Part shown: one piece after another, positions 31,211 to 45,000 of the stretch
Position numbering within the stretch: position 1 is the first letter of the stretch
Layout of the letters: each line of letters starts with the position of its first letter
NCBI RefSeq assembly: GCF_000247815.1
Contig: NC_021683.1
Location: forward strand, 9,992,286 to 10,056,285
DNA from: Ficedula albicollis
Taxonomy: Eukaryota > Chordata > Aves > Passeriformes > Muscicapidae
Direction of reading: 5' to 3'
Length of the DNA: 64,000 nucleotides
Notes under the pieces: generated by a model
Database searches by the model: none
Seen by the model: only the letters and a program-made list of their open reading frames with translations
What the model was told of the DNA's origin: nothing
Made by a program: the position numbers and the translations under genes

Positions 31211-32527
31211 GTAAGCCTAAAGCTCAAATAAAGCACCTACAGCTGGTACTACAGAAACATGCCTTTAATGTCTTTTTTTAAAAAAATATTTGCTGCTTGC
31301 AATTATACATGCTGTTCTGATGTTCTGATTGATTTTACTAGTATAATAACATGAAATTATCAGGTATTTTACTGATTGCAGCATGGCAACTTTTCTAAAA
31401 CCATTCTTTGTGAGCCTATCTGGCATATAAACAATTCCACTGATCCTAAGAAGTTACTCTCTAAATAGATTTTTGACATTGTTTTGACCTGTTTAATTTA
31501 TTGCTCTAAGAAAATTTTGAAGGGGTTGCTATTGACAGTCTCAGCTCTTATTTTCTTGCCTATTTAAGTTGCTCTTAAATCTGGATCTAAAACCTTTCAA
31601 GTATGACATTGTGACAATATTATGGCTTATAGAAAAGAAATTCCTTCTAGTGGCTTTGCTTAACTATAAAGCCTTCAGTGAAGGGATTAAATTATAAAAT
31701 GGAACAAAGCAATTACATTTTTCTCAGGAAGGGAGATGGAGGGGCTCAAGACCTGCTGCCAAAGAAGCTCCTTTGAGAGCACTTTGTGTCACATTTTGTG
31801 TCACATTTTGTTGAACATGGGTGCCCTCATGTGTTCTGTGTGCTGACAATGCACAGGCTTGTAGCCTGTATCAGTGAGTCTTTATTTAGCTAATACCAGT
31901 GTTTGGAAGTTTCACCACATTTGCAAAACTGAGCTCAAAACCAACCTTTATCTAGCATTTGTTATGGCACTAAAATTCCAGATAAGCTAATTTCAAATAT
32001 TAATTGATATGGCTTCAAACACAATCTGTGTGCTGTGAAAAACTTACAGTAAATAGTTAGTCTATATTACAGTGTGCTGCTGTTGGTACTTTAAAGTGAT
32101 TTCTGGAGTGGCCAGATTAATCAGAAATATTGCAGAAGCATCTTTTAATGGCTTGGGATAATTTTTCCCAGATTCCTGTTGTGTTGATGTGGTAACTTCA
32201 GTAATTCAGAGAAGCAGATTGTGAAATGTTGCCATGGTCCCATGGGCTGCAGTTTCCCACCTCCTGTAGTTTTCCACTGAGGCTATTTTTCTGGAAACAC
32301 CCTTGAAGCCAGATCACCAAAGGCATCAGAGTTAAAGCCCTGCCATTGTTGGAGCGCTGCAGCCTGTGGAGGATGCGTGAGACAATGACCCAGGAGTGCC
32401 TTTGCAGAAATAACAAACGCTGGAATGTGGCCTGGGCTCCCTGCTGGGCGCTGACGGAAATGCTCTCAGGGCACTTTTCTCATTTGTTCTGAGGCACTGA
32501 ATAAGGTTATCCTTGTTATGACTGCAG
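31211..32527. other. Interval between candidate exons C and D
   Basis: AT-rich sequence. A small tandem duplication of tgtgtcacatttt lies near 31787-31812. No gene seen on either strand. Confidence 0.4.
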
Positions 32528-32670
32528 CTACAGCAAGAAGGCACAGCAAAGCCCGCAAAGGGGGTCACTTGTGTTCTCAATCCAAACAATCAAATACTTC
32601 AACTCCCTGTGGAAGTGGAGTTAAAATCTTTCCTGTCTGTGGAACCCAATGCAGAAAGGTGCAGAGGTCT
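32528..32670 (+). CDS. Candidate exon D of an unrecognised gene, right end uncertain
   Basis: After an acceptor ttatgactgcag the frame reads TARRHSKARKGGHLCSQSKQ, then SNTSTPCGSGVKIFPVCG and TQCRK. It is rich in Lys, Ser and Cys, and stays open to 32880. The entry phase fits the one-base exit of candidate exon C. Possible donors are AAG|gtgcag and GTG|gtcagg, neither strong, so the right end given is only a guess. It could also be an open frame by chance. Confidence 0.22.
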
Positions 32671-32757
32671 GGTTTAGAGGAAAGTCCTCCTCTCAATTGC
32701 AGTGTGGTCAGGAAGAAGGGAATTAGATGGTTACAAGAAAACAGAAATCCTCTTACC

Positions 32758-32777
32758 AAAAAAAAAAAAAAAAAAAT
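32758..32777. repeat. Poly-A run of 20
   Basis: An uninterrupted A tract, not preceded by a recognisable retroposed body. It puts a run of lysines in the open frame at this place, which argues against that frame being coding beyond about 32750. Confidence 0.9.
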
Positions 32778-32880
32778 AGATGGGCAGAGGTTAGTGGAGA
32801 GAAGCAAATCCCCTGACTGCCTGTGTGATGTCTGTGGCAGCTTTTGCCAGGGGTCAGACTGCTGGGATGTCTTGAATTAG

Positions 32881-34741
32881 GAGGAGTGTGTCCATCTTCT
32901 GCTGCAGAGTGTTTTTTCAAGTAGTGATAGCTCTCTTTTTGTGCATTCCCATTGCAGGTTACTATGCTTTGGTCTGTGACCCTACCTACTTTGTTGACTA
33001 CCCTGTCAACATTTCATCTGCAAAGCAGCTTGTCTAATGGAATTAATGAATCTCTTGCATTCTCTGCTCTCTCTCAAGTGGTATCCATAGTTTTTATTTG
33101 CAGTAATAGATTTTCTAATACTCATCATGATCCAGCTAAGGAGTTGATTGTTCTTTAAATATCTCTCAAACTTTTATGAATTTTCTAAAGTTTTGCTTTA
33201 AATGCTTTTATCAAGATCATAATTGGACATGTAGAAATAATGTTTACTTAGAAATAACATTACTAAAAAAAATTAATTGTTAGTTAATAGGGCAATTAGT
33301 TAATCATACCAGGAATATATTTTATTTCTAAAAAAATTTAAACTTTTTTCAAATTGCTGGTATGCTTTGACTGAATTGTAGCTGCTATGGAAAATTCCAG
33401 GAAAAGGTGTAAAATGATGAGTGAAAAATGTCAAGGGCAATATTTGTTTAATGTGATTTCATTCATACGTTTATATCCAAAAATGTCTCTTTAGACCATC
33501 TGGGAGTTCTGCTGTTGATTCATGTTAGCCCTTTCTTTTTCACATTTGGTCCATTTTATTTGTACTTCCCAAATCTATTTTATTTTTCTCATTTTCTTTT
33601 ACCCTGCTGGTTTGCTCTTTCTTGGCTTTATTTTTAATTAGTTAAACATAAGTGGCCTTTGACATAGCAAAGATTATGAAAACAGTGGGACGCTGGTTAC
33701 TGCTTTGTAAGAGTAAGGCAAATATTTTTGTGTTTGTTCTCCTTTGACTGTTACCTCTCTCCTGGGGTTGTATTGTCAGTGTGTGAAGTAAAAGAGCCAC
33801 TTGAAGGGGGAAAGGGAGTTTATTTGAAATATTTCTGTGTATTATGGCCAGAAGCCCTAATAAATCTTAGTTCCACTGTGCTATGCAAAGCTACAAATGC
33901 GTAATGAGAACGTCTGAAGTTTACAGCATGATGCATTCTGACAAACCAGACCTGGCAGGGAGATATTTTAACAGGGAGATGATATTTAATTTTATGCATG
34001 CAGATCAACCACCAGAGATTTTGAGCCAGCATCTAATCATGTTTATCATCTCTTGAAAATCTGTGCTCTTACAATGGGAACTCCTAGATGGAAACTGGCC
34101 TACTGGGAAGCTCTCCTTTTATAGTCACTTGAGGGTCACAAGGGGATGGTGATGGTGAGATCTGGAAGTGTTTCCTGGCTTTGGTGCCAGTCCAGCACTG
34201 TAAGCTTGAGAATTTACCCTTTCACTCACTTCAGACCTAGTCAGATCCAGTTCCAAATGTGGTCAGGCTTTGGTACATGTTTGGTCTCCATTTGAGATTT
34301 GTGTTTTATTTAATTTGAAACTCCAGAATTGCACAATAGCCAGAGGTGGTGGCAATTGGGATGGCTGATTCTGTTGAATGAAATAATGAAGGTGTGCATA
34401 CTGTTCCCTTGCTTGATTTATACCAGAAGTTATTAATGAAGTTCTGCTAGTTAAGTAAAATTCAAATTTTGTCTAAAGGAAAGTGCAAAATAGTTACAGA
34501 ATCCTGCATCTGTCTCTACATTTCTCTGCAATGGGAACCCCAAAGACCAGTTAACCCCAAAGAGGTTCAGCGATAATTCCCTAGAGATTTTTCAGAAGAT
34601 ACAACATCTGTACTTCTGTTGCCTTCCTAGAGAAGGCTCATTGGGAATTAACCATTGCTGCTTGTCACAGGAGAGAAATATGAATGCCTGCTGGCTTGCA
34701 TAAAGAGGTTTTTACAGATTGTTAAGAGAAGCTGTAGTTGG
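32881..34741. other. AT-rich intergenic sequence, no gene seen
   Basis: A fair acceptor (gtgcattcccattgcag) at about 32957 opens a 67-codon hydrophobic frame of low quality that I do not call. The remainder shows no exon-like stretch on either strand. Confidence 0.45.
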
Positions 34742-34885
34742 GGAAATCAAAGTCAGGTTGGATGGGGCTCTGAGCAGCCTGATCTAGTTGAAGATGTTCC
34801 TGCTCATTGCAGGGGACTTGGAACTAGGTGAGATTCAAAGGTCCTTTCCAAGCCAAAGCATTCATGGTTCTGTGGTCTTTTGAAT
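34742..34885 (+). mobile_element. CR1 LINE fragment, 3' UTR end, + orientation
   Basis: Contains the CR1 3' block in order: aggttggatggggctctgag, cctgatctagttgaagatgt, ttgcaggggacttggaacta, aaaggtcctttccaagcc and catggttctgtgg. Only the 3' UTR part remains, with no ORF2 sequence. Edges are approximate. Confidence 0.87.
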
Positions 34886-37800
34886 TCAGTCTGCTGGAAC
34901 ATAGCAGGTCTATTTCTGGTGCCCATAAAAAGATGAGCTTTCCTTCTTCCAGCTGGAGATGCCTCAGCTCTGAGAGGTGAAACATTTGCAGCATAACTCA
35001 CAACCTTCCTCGCCTTGAATACAATCCAGCACTGCTTACAACATGGAAATGAGCAATGCTTCAGAAAACATCAGGATTCACAGGCTGTATGTGTGAAAAT
35101 GTACATGAGGGGTATGGTGGATTGCTAAAATCCCAGGCTGTCATTCATCACCAGCAATACATACAGATCTGTTTGGGACTCAATCACAGTATGTTAACAT
35201 GGACTCTGCTCACTGTACCTTAAAATCAAGGGTGGGATTGGAGTTCTGCTTCTGGGAAAACCTTGAAATCAGTGACCTTATCAATGAACTGATAAATTCT
35301 CTGTTTCCTGCTTCTGGTCAGCATCTTGAGTATTAAAAGTTTCAAACAATCAGCTGTCATCCTACTGTGAGTAAAAACAAGGTGGAGTACAGAAGCTGAG
35401 CACTTCATGTTTAGCTCCATGGAAATATTTATCTTCTGATAAAGAATTCTCCATGAAGGAAGGTTGTTAACAGAAACATTGATTCAATTACAACAAAGCC
35501 ACTACTAAGTTTTCCTTGTTGCAGAAACAAAATTCTTAAAACCTCCAAACTTTGAGTTGTTTAAATTATTTTAATATTGAAACTCCACTCTTGGAATTTT
35601 ACAGAAGTGACAGCTAAAATCAAAGGCAATACAGCCAATAGGAAAACATCTGTTTTTTTAGTACTTACCAACTACAGTCACTTACACATTCTTTAGAGTA
35701 TTTTAAGGTATTTAACAATGAGGTCTCTGAGGACTAGCCAAGGATGCACAGATAATAAATTTCTTTACTAGGCCTGTTCATTCCGTTCAAGCATAGTCAG
35801 AATTTCCCTGTGCCCCCCATTAAAACAATCTGAAGGAAAACAGAGGCTGAGTTTGGAATTAATCCTTTGGAAATATCACTGCACCAGGAACTGGTGAGAT
35901 TATTAGCAGCTTGGTATTAGTCATGCACAGTTGGAATTCTGCACATTAGCAATGATGTGTTCTACATAGAAGGAAGGCAAGTGATGACAATGTAAGAAAA
36001 GGTACCAAAAAGGCTTTGCCTTGATTTGTTCTGGCTACCATAAAAGGTGAAATGAAATAATATATGTTTGGGTCATACATACTTGAATTAAGTAGGACAT
36101 AATGTTGTTCTGAAGGAACTGATGAAAATTACAAAGAAATTCCACAAATAAGTTTGAAAAAATGGACAGTGCCTTTTAAATGATAAAGGGCTTTGCTTAT
36201 AGGGTTGAAAATACAAAATAGTTGACATTTAAAATGTCAATAGCTTTGGTGTTTACCAAAGAAGTTCTGACATTTTAATAGTGACCATTTGAGCTTTTAT
36301 TTGTTGTAAATACCTCACTTAAATTCTTTTAGCAAATTATTAGTAATCTGGTCATCTCTGAAAAGTGGCATCTTCTTTTAGGACTAGAGCAACTGGGGAA
36401 ACAGAGCTCTTAATTTTGGTTATTCTCAGTGAAATAAAGTCAGCCAAGATGGGCACTTGTTTCCTACTGCTTGGATTTGCATTTTGCTCTGGGCAGGTAG
36501 AACAGAACAAGAGGTAATTTTTAAAATTTTTTTTTGCTTCCCTGAAAATGTGATGGGGATGAAAGCCTTTCTTTAATGATGCTTCATGATCTTTAAAGTG
36601 TATTTTCACATCATTGTTAGGGAGAAATTAATGACATTTATTGAACTGTAGAGACTTCTCAAACTATTATAAAAGATGACAGTTGTGGTTTCCCTAACGA
36701 GAACTTAATCTATACTCAGTTATTCAATGTTTTACGACCACTGAATGAAGGGTTATATTGAAAGTTTTTCTGTATTATAATCTTGTATTATATGACACTG
36801 AGCTAACACTTCTCTTAGGGACGCACTGAAATAATTTAGTGCCCTTCTCACTTCCAGTGCATATGCTTGTTTTGCATATACTTCTAAAAGAGTTTCTGCA
36901 GTGTCTCCTGTGTGCTTGTTTCAGCTCAGCTCAGTAGAATGTCTGGTGTGAGGATCCATTCCACAAGTTTCATATCTACAGCATATGCACAGTGAAAGGA
37001 ATCCCCATCCCCAGTTCCATAGGGTGAAGTGAAGCAAAGTACATGTGAATGCCTTTTGGCTGAAGAAAACTGTGTAGCATGGCCTGCCAAAATGTACTTA
37101 TTCTCCAAATTCTGCTGGCTTGCAGCTTTTTTTGTAGAATGAGGAATTTCTGTGAATGCATAGTGTATTTTGGTTGTTGCTATTCTTGGCTTTCTTCATA
37201 AAAGAATCAACATAAGCTATTACTGCTATTTATAAAAATACTTTGTGACCCTAAGCCATAGTGTTGAAGAGGTTTTAATAAAAAAAAATTATCATTGCAG
37301 CAGGACAAAAGCTGATAATGGCAAATCTGTTCTTTAATTTAAAAATGCCTATTAAAGTTCATTGATGTAGAACTAGTATAAAAAAACAATTAAATTCCTC
37401 TCACAGCTTCCAAAATGCTAAATTTAAGTTTAACCATCAGTGTTTTCTCTTAAATGTGATTAATTTTTTTTTTGAGATTTTATCTTTTTTGTTATAATTT
37501 AGAGTTCTATTCAGAGCTTGCTAAGGCATTGGGAATCCTTACTGGGACACTGCCAAACAACTCATTTGCTTCACTTAAGTGGAATATGTGGTGGGATTTT
37601 TCTGGCTTCTGTACCTGCAGAGATGAGTAATGTTCTTTAGCTGTGCTCAACAAGTAGGTTTATATTGGATCTTGCAATATTTCAGCATTCAGAAGGAAAT
37701 CCCTCATGAAATTTAAGATGATGCTCTTTCCCCTATGAGGTAAAAACTATTCAATAAGGGTGCTGTGCCAAACCTGACTGTTTCCATGGACAGAATGATT

Positions 37801-40800
37801 TATTCTGGTTTCTCTTCTCTGGCCTGTGTATCTTAAACATTGCACCAATAACTTGAATTAAAAGGTGTGTGGATGATGAAATAAACGTGATGGTGCAATT
37901 TCAATAGGTGAATGCTGCTAGAAAATGGGAGGAAACATGGCAGGGCAGCAGCTGTGTCTGCTTTCCTACAACAGAAGCTCTTGTAACCCAAAATGCTGCA
38001 TCATTCCTTGATTCCATGCAGTGCCATGGAAGACTCAGTGTCCTCTCTTCTGCCACTTCCACATAGAGGAGCTGCTAAGGAAAGTGGAAGCATTTGTTTT
38101 GAGATCTTTACTTCTTTCCTATCAGGGCCAAACATTCTACTGAACTCAAATGCATTTGCTATGGCAGAATGTAAATAAAATTAATAGTTGCTGATTATTT
38201 TTTTCCCCTGCAAAATACCAGCTGCAGTATGTGAGGATTATGTATGAAAAGAGCAAGAAAGAGTTTGGCTTATTTTACTGTGGTCTTCTCCTGATGCAGA
38301 GAGCTGTTATGTACAATAAAAGACCTTACTAAAACCCAGTTTGGTGTCTTATTTCTATCTTTCCTGTTCTGCCAAATTAAATGCATTAAGATTTTTTAAA
38401 AAATTATCTTCTAAATGATATGACTTGCAATTTTGATTCGAGATTAAAGATTCAAAGATCTGTATTCCACAAGTATAATTTCAGTTGGCATTAATAAGAT
38501 ATGTGTGCACATTTATGGGCATAATTCTTCAAATAACCTTTTGTGAGTTAAGACACCACATGAAAGGCTATTATCTCTGACTCAGCTGTGATGATGTCTT
38601 TAAAGCTGCACTTAGCAAACTTTGATGCATAGATGAATATCTGTGTTTTGAAGACTTGGTTTTGTCTGGTGAGTTACAAGATAAGAGTTAAAAATCCTTT
38701 GTCTTGACATAATCTCTTTGCTGTTGTTTGGATTGGAAGCACTTTTACAAATGGGCATGCAGCTGGTTCCCAGTACTAATTATGTGAAAGAATTTACAAC
38801 CCTCTGGTATAAATAGTTCAGTATGAAACATCTTCCTTTGGTGACCAAAATTCCAAAATGTTCAGAGATGTGAAGCTTGCCATTTGCATAACTGGGATCA
38901 AAACTAGGTATTTCCTATAGATCTAGCTAAATGATCTCATTGGAGAAGAACTCTGTTGCCTGAATTGTTGTCTAGAGACAGAGGTAATAGAGGGAAGATG
39001 CACCTATGGAAGTTGAATGTTTCAGGATTTGCATCACAAACATGCTAAAAGTGATTGGCAAAACAGAAGGGTTTGTGTGTGGTACAGGATGGTGCATGAG
39101 AAGAAAAATGTAATGGAGAGATCTGAATGGGAAAGCAAAATTAGTGTAACAGTAGGCAAATTGCTGGAATTTATAAACAAATCTTGAAAGGGCTGAGGAA
39201 AGTGAGGGAAGAACTGAAGTGGGGCACCAATGTCCCATCTTCTTTGGAGGAGAATGTTGGGAAGATCTGTGTGAGCATTAGATGAGAGGCAGTGGCTCTG
39301 ATTTGGCCAGCTGGATGTGCAGGGTAGAATCCACACTGAAGGGGAGTCACCTCCTCCAGTGAAATCAGTGTAAGGCATCGGAAACAAATCATAGCATCCA
39401 TCCTTTAATTCATTCAGAAGAGAAGGGAAGCAGGGTTTGTACCTTCCCTACCCTTCCATACAACTATAAACACTGTGGCCTCTGGCTCTAAAACAATCTT
39501 ATAGTCTGTAGATGCATTCTCGTGCCATGTCATAATTCTAGTTCTATTTGAAATGCTGTGTAACTGGCCATAAGATCCCTGAAGTGAAAGCTGTGTAACT
39601 TTTGGGAGTCTTTCTGGCAGACTCTATTAGTCTGCCTCTTTCCTAAAGGAAAGTAAGAGCTTGTGGCGTGGCCCCTGCACTCTCCTCAGGGGGAAGAGGA
39701 GCTGGCAGAGACACTCAGGGGTGAGCAAGGGGCAGTCTGTGTGTTTACAATGTCAGGAGAGCAAGGTCATTCACAACCATCTCCCAAGGAAAAAGCTGTC
39801 ACTGACCCTGCTCATTCTGTTTCTCCCTTGTGATTCTATCCCTCACCTTTCCAGACTGCTGGGAACCCAGTGCAGCTGTACTGTAGGTGTGAGTATATGG
39901 TTATAAAGGGAGCAGATATGGATGGAGTTGAGTAACTCCTGTGGAACTGGTTCTGCACACACTGATTGACTGTGCTGTGTCAGTGGCCTTGCAATGCTGC
40001 TGGAGACGCTGTGGTGCCTGCAGGTTTTCCCAGCAGCTGCAGTCTGTGTCATGGAAAGATTAATGCTGTGAGACTCATGACATCAGGGTATAAGCTGGCC
40101 TCATGTGCCCTGTGATGAGTTTTGAAATTGGTAGATAAGCTTGCTCTACAGCTTCCTTGTTTTTAATGAGCAATTATCTTCCTGCAGGATCCTGCAAATA
40201 GTGCACTGACTTCTCAGCAATGCAGAGGGGCTAAAGTGATGCCCTTTTATGGCCATGTCTTCAATGTGAGGCACTTTTCAGTAGGGACTTAGAGCTGGAA
40301 GATCATTGCTACTGCCACAGTGGATCACACAGGCAAGGCTGCTTTTTGTCTTTGGTTACAAAATCCAGGAGAACAGCAAAAAGACCTTCTTGAATCCAAG
40401 TTCCTGGTGGCATTAACATCTATATGACCTATTGAAGCTGTAATGAACTCTTCTTACATTTTCAAAAAACCTGAATCAGACCAAACCCTCCAGAGCCAAA
40501 GTTCTGCTTATAAAGACTCACAGAACTGAGGAGATTTTGGTATGAGGGGACTGAATGTTGAAAAGGAATTTTCATTTCCCACACAGTTCTGTCTTCTTTA
40601 AAGCCATACCTTTTTTGCATTATTAATTTTTTTTTACTTCAGTTTCAATATAATCAATCTGAAGTAGGAAAGCTTTTGCTTAGTTTATTTGTGTGGTGCA
40701 AAAATGCTTATCTCCACATTTAAATTAGCCTTATTTGTTTTAAAATCTTTCCTTCATTCAAAAAAATATTACAAAACCTTTGAAGGATACAGACTGTTTC

Positions 40801-42040
40801 CATTTAAAAACATCATGTGTCTGCAAATCTTAATAATATCACTTGATTAGATTTTGTCTGCTTTTATGGACACAGTGTTAAAGTTCTTTTCAAAATTAAA
40901 CGTATTTTTGGTGACTGGTGCTGTGGCTTATTTTCTTGATAACCACAACATGTGAGAATTTGTCTGCTATATAAAATACATATTTAGTTGTGAAGGCTTC
41001 AAAATCTCGGGAGATGGGAGGACATTCCTGTAGCAAGATCTCAGAAATGTCAAAAAATATTTTCTTGCTTGCTGATGTCCTCTCACATCTTCTGCTGACT
41101 ACACTGCTGGGTGTCTGGTATTGTCTGTACACCATCTGTCCTGGTGGTGGGCACACAGCTGAGTGAACAGGCAGCACAGTTGTGATCTGTTTGGTAGTAA
41201 GAACAACTTTATTTTGAAGTCACGTTTGTTTGGGGAATCATTTCACCTGAAGCCTGCAGGAATACCTATGGGTTTTGCTTTTACAAAATGTACCTTCTGC
41301 TCTAATAGTTTTAAAATAGGCTGAACTGGAAGCTTTCCTACCTGACTGAGCTCTTGTCTTGGATGTCAGTGCATCCCTTCCTTAAATATGAGGAGCTTAA
41401 TTGGTCTAAACCCAACCATATTAAACTTTTGAGATGATGGTAAAATGGGTTCCTGGTGCTTTGGGCTTCTACATTTTGCATTATTAGAGGTGCCAAGTTT
41501 AACCTCTTATAGAATGATCCTGGTCTAGTCTTGTTTTTCTGAAGATGCACTGTTCGCAGCCTATTAAGGATGTCAGCAATGCTGGGTAGAGGAGGGTTTT
41601 GAATAATCCACCAAGAGAAAGGCACTGATAAGATATGGGAATAATCTTGCATAAACTGATATATAGGTGACCATCAGGGTTGGCAGAAAAGGAGTAGTGA
41701 AGAACTGAAAGGTAGGAGTTACATCTTGTAAAAAACTTTGTGTGTTTGAACACAAAATTATCTGCAGAATTGCAAGGGGCATTTAAAATGTCAGAACTCC
41801 TGGGAGCTCTGACACCCAATGACTTTTTGGGAGCTCTGACAATGACGTTTGTGGGGATGTGTTCTGAGGCCCTGTTAAGGCCAGGAGAGTTGTTACCATA
41901 CCAGGAGAGTTGGGAGATAAATTCTTATTGACCCAGCTGTCAGTCCCAGTCCCAGTGCTCAGCTCCACACTGGCAGATCAGCTTTACCAGGGACTGAGAA
42001 CCTCAGTGTAACTGAGAGAGAAATTCATCCATGAGGTGAC

Positions 42041-42064
42041 TTCATTCATTCATTCATTCATTCA
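42041..42064. repeat. (TTCA)6 microsatellite
   Basis: Six perfect tetranucleotide units, flanked by ordinary sequence. Confidence 0.95.
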
Positions 42065-45000
42065 GTGAGTTACAACAGCCCACAGGAACATTCAGCACAA
42101 AATTAATTTCTGTGTAACTAATGAGTTTTATTAAAGAGGTAGATTAATATGAGTTTAGTTTTTAATCCAATGGTCTATTATCTTCTTGTCTTCCCAGCTC
42201 TGTTTACTTCAACAGGAGCTGTAATTCTGGTCAACAGTAAGCAGTGTGTGTCTATGACAAATTTTAAAAAAAATTATTTATTTGTATACACACATACACT
42301 TTTAAAAACTAATTTATATCTTAAGAGAGATGCCTGAATCACTGGGAAAAATGATTTATAGTTCTATCTTTTAAATAAATTAAACTCTCCCCTGTTTCAG
42401 GCCCACCAAGGGACCATACTAAGCAATTGAGACTTGTGCTCACAAGAGAAATCTGTGCTGTAGAAATGTTAGATCTGGTGGGGTGATGTACACTGATTCT
42501 GTACTAAACACCTCTAAGTTCAGAGACATCAAGGGTGTACATCCTTTTCCTTTTCAATCTTTGGAACTTGAATGAGCTTAACGAACTTATTATAGGTTAA
42601 TATATTTGCAAATGTATGGAAAATATTATCACCTTCAATTGTATGTGAGAGAAGAGCAGTGTTACCCAAATAGAAGGCTGCAGCTGAAATGAATCAAGAA
42701 TAGCAGCTATGTACAGCATATTAATCAGGAAATCTAAGAAGTTGTATTAAATTCACTGGTTTTTTTCTTTGGAGGTTTCATAGAACTTCTATGAATATGC
42801 TGACTTCTGTTAGAGAATTAAATACCACAGTATTTGCTTTATTGGTGAAGAATAAGACATGGAAGGATTACCTAAAGCTAAACCATGAGCCTGAATGTTC
42901 CTTCTAGTAACATTTTGGACTGTGATGATGTGGACTAAAAATTTCATAATACTTACACCATGTAAAAAAAAAAAAATTGCTGTTAGGTATTTCAGAGTTT
43001 TATTTACCACCAAATTTTGGTATGGCTGGGATATGTTAGAAAGGAGTGCTTTCTGAGGGGAAAAGTACTTATTCTTTTATTGCTCAAAAATTCTTTGCCT
43101 CTAGATATTGTTGCCTAAATAGTTTTTGTAATAAAAAAGCCCCAGTAGGTCATGTCAGGCTTGTTTATTATCATTACTCCTTTGGTGTTATTTTCATGAA
43201 AGCCAGCCAGTGTCAAAAATGCTGTGGAGCCCTATGGTGCTTAGGAACCCTGAAAATTAGTCAGCCTTAAATAATTTGTAACAGAAAACCAATGCCCTAT
43301 TTTCCAAATATGTGAAAACTATTAACAGTTGCTGCACAAGATAATTTGACATTTAACTGCATGGTATTTGTCCATGAGCCAGAAAATATATAGAGCAGGC
43401 TTTGTTTATTGTCATGTTATGCTGCAAAATCACGTGCCTAACAGCTTACCCTGAGCACAAACACCAACTTTCCAGCCATGATTTTTCTTTTGGGAATCCT
43501 ACTCTGTGGTGCAGCTGTAACTTTTAAAAATGTTTCGCTGTGTAAGAAATAACTCATGGCCTGGCTTGCATATAGATGGCAAAAATGGAGAAAAGGATGT
43601 ATGAGCTCAACTGACGTTGCATCTGGTATTATTTTGCCACGTGGGTGTTACACAGCTGTGATGCTGTGCTTGAGGAGGCAGAAGTCCCAATGTCTGTGTA
43701 CCTTGCACACCCACATCAAGTGACAAAGAGCTGTTGTCAGACTGCTTTTAACAGCCCTAAGGAGTCACTAAAAGTCACTGCTTTTCTTCCTTCTTGCCAT
43801 GCCAGCTGTGCCCCACAGGAGCTCCTGGCAGCATCTGATTTCAAAGGCAGGGTTACTGCCAGTGCTCCTTTTTGGGGCAGTAAAACCATTCTGCAGCTCA
43901 GTGCAGCCCTTGGTAGTTCTGTTGTCTTCATGTCTGCATACAAATTTTATTTATTCAGAAGACATTTTACAGGTTTTATTTGTTCTTGTGCTTCAGATTT
44001 GCTTGCCAGGTCAGAGGCTTGAAATTCTTTGCCCATGTACAGGAGTACATTTTCTTTCTGTGTTCCTAAACCCTTTAAACATTTTAACATTTGACTTGGG
44101 AACAATTGTTAATGTCTTGATAATAAATTTTGATACATATTTGACAAGAAAAGCACTCTTTATAGAAAATATATGGCACTGTCCATCGTAAACCTTATTT
44201 ATAAATGGTTGAGGCTTTTTTCTTAGAGAATGCAGTCTAATATCACTAAGATGGGGAAAGGAAAGCTTCCTTTTAGAATTCTAATAGTGCTGTTCCAGAT
44301 TAAATAAAAAAAAGGGAGAAAAAACCCCACCAAAAAAAAAAAAAATCACTCTAGTAAAAACTTATAAAAAAAAATCATTTGCTTGTTACCACAATTATAT
44401 GTAAATAACCTGATGCTTGTATAGACCAGAAGATATTTTCTGGGAGTTTATATGTGTTTTTTCTCTGGTGGCCCTAAATTATCCTGTAGGACTGTAAAAT
44501 ATGCCATTGGTAGAAAGGAAATACTCCCCTCAGGGCCTTTTTTCAGTCTATGAGCTAAAAACTCCCAACTTTTGTATTTGCAGAGGTTTGTAAGTCCAAA
44601 ATTTCATGTTGAATTCCAATGGGTAGTTGTGCAAGATGTTTCCTTGCATTTCCTCTGCCCTCATTTTATTCTTCTGTGTGACCACTTCAGGGGAGATTGG
44701 CTCTTTGAGGAATGGCCAAACTGAGAATTTTCTGAATTTTTTCTTTCAGATCCTCTGAATGTCTTCACTAGCCAAATCCAGATATGCTCACACATTGAAT
44801 CTGGGCATATTCCTGGGCTGGTAGTAAATTATAGCTGCTGTGGAAACTGCATCAAATTATGGACCTGCCCTCTTAGGGACTATACAAACTATGATTGATG
44901 GATTTGAGTTTACAGTTTATTACAGCCAGGTTTAATACAAGAGTTTTCCCTTGGCAGAAGCATGCATCAATCTAGCTGGCACTGGCTGGGCACAGAAAGT

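Noticed and set aside
32957..33158. Possible exon after the acceptor cccattgcag
   Set aside because: The frame is hydrophobic and serine-rich with no donor, and the alternative frame stops after 26 codons.
43645..44191. Overlapping + strand frames of 125 and 130 codons
   Set aside because: They have no motif and no splice context, and two overlapping frames of similar quality suggest chance.
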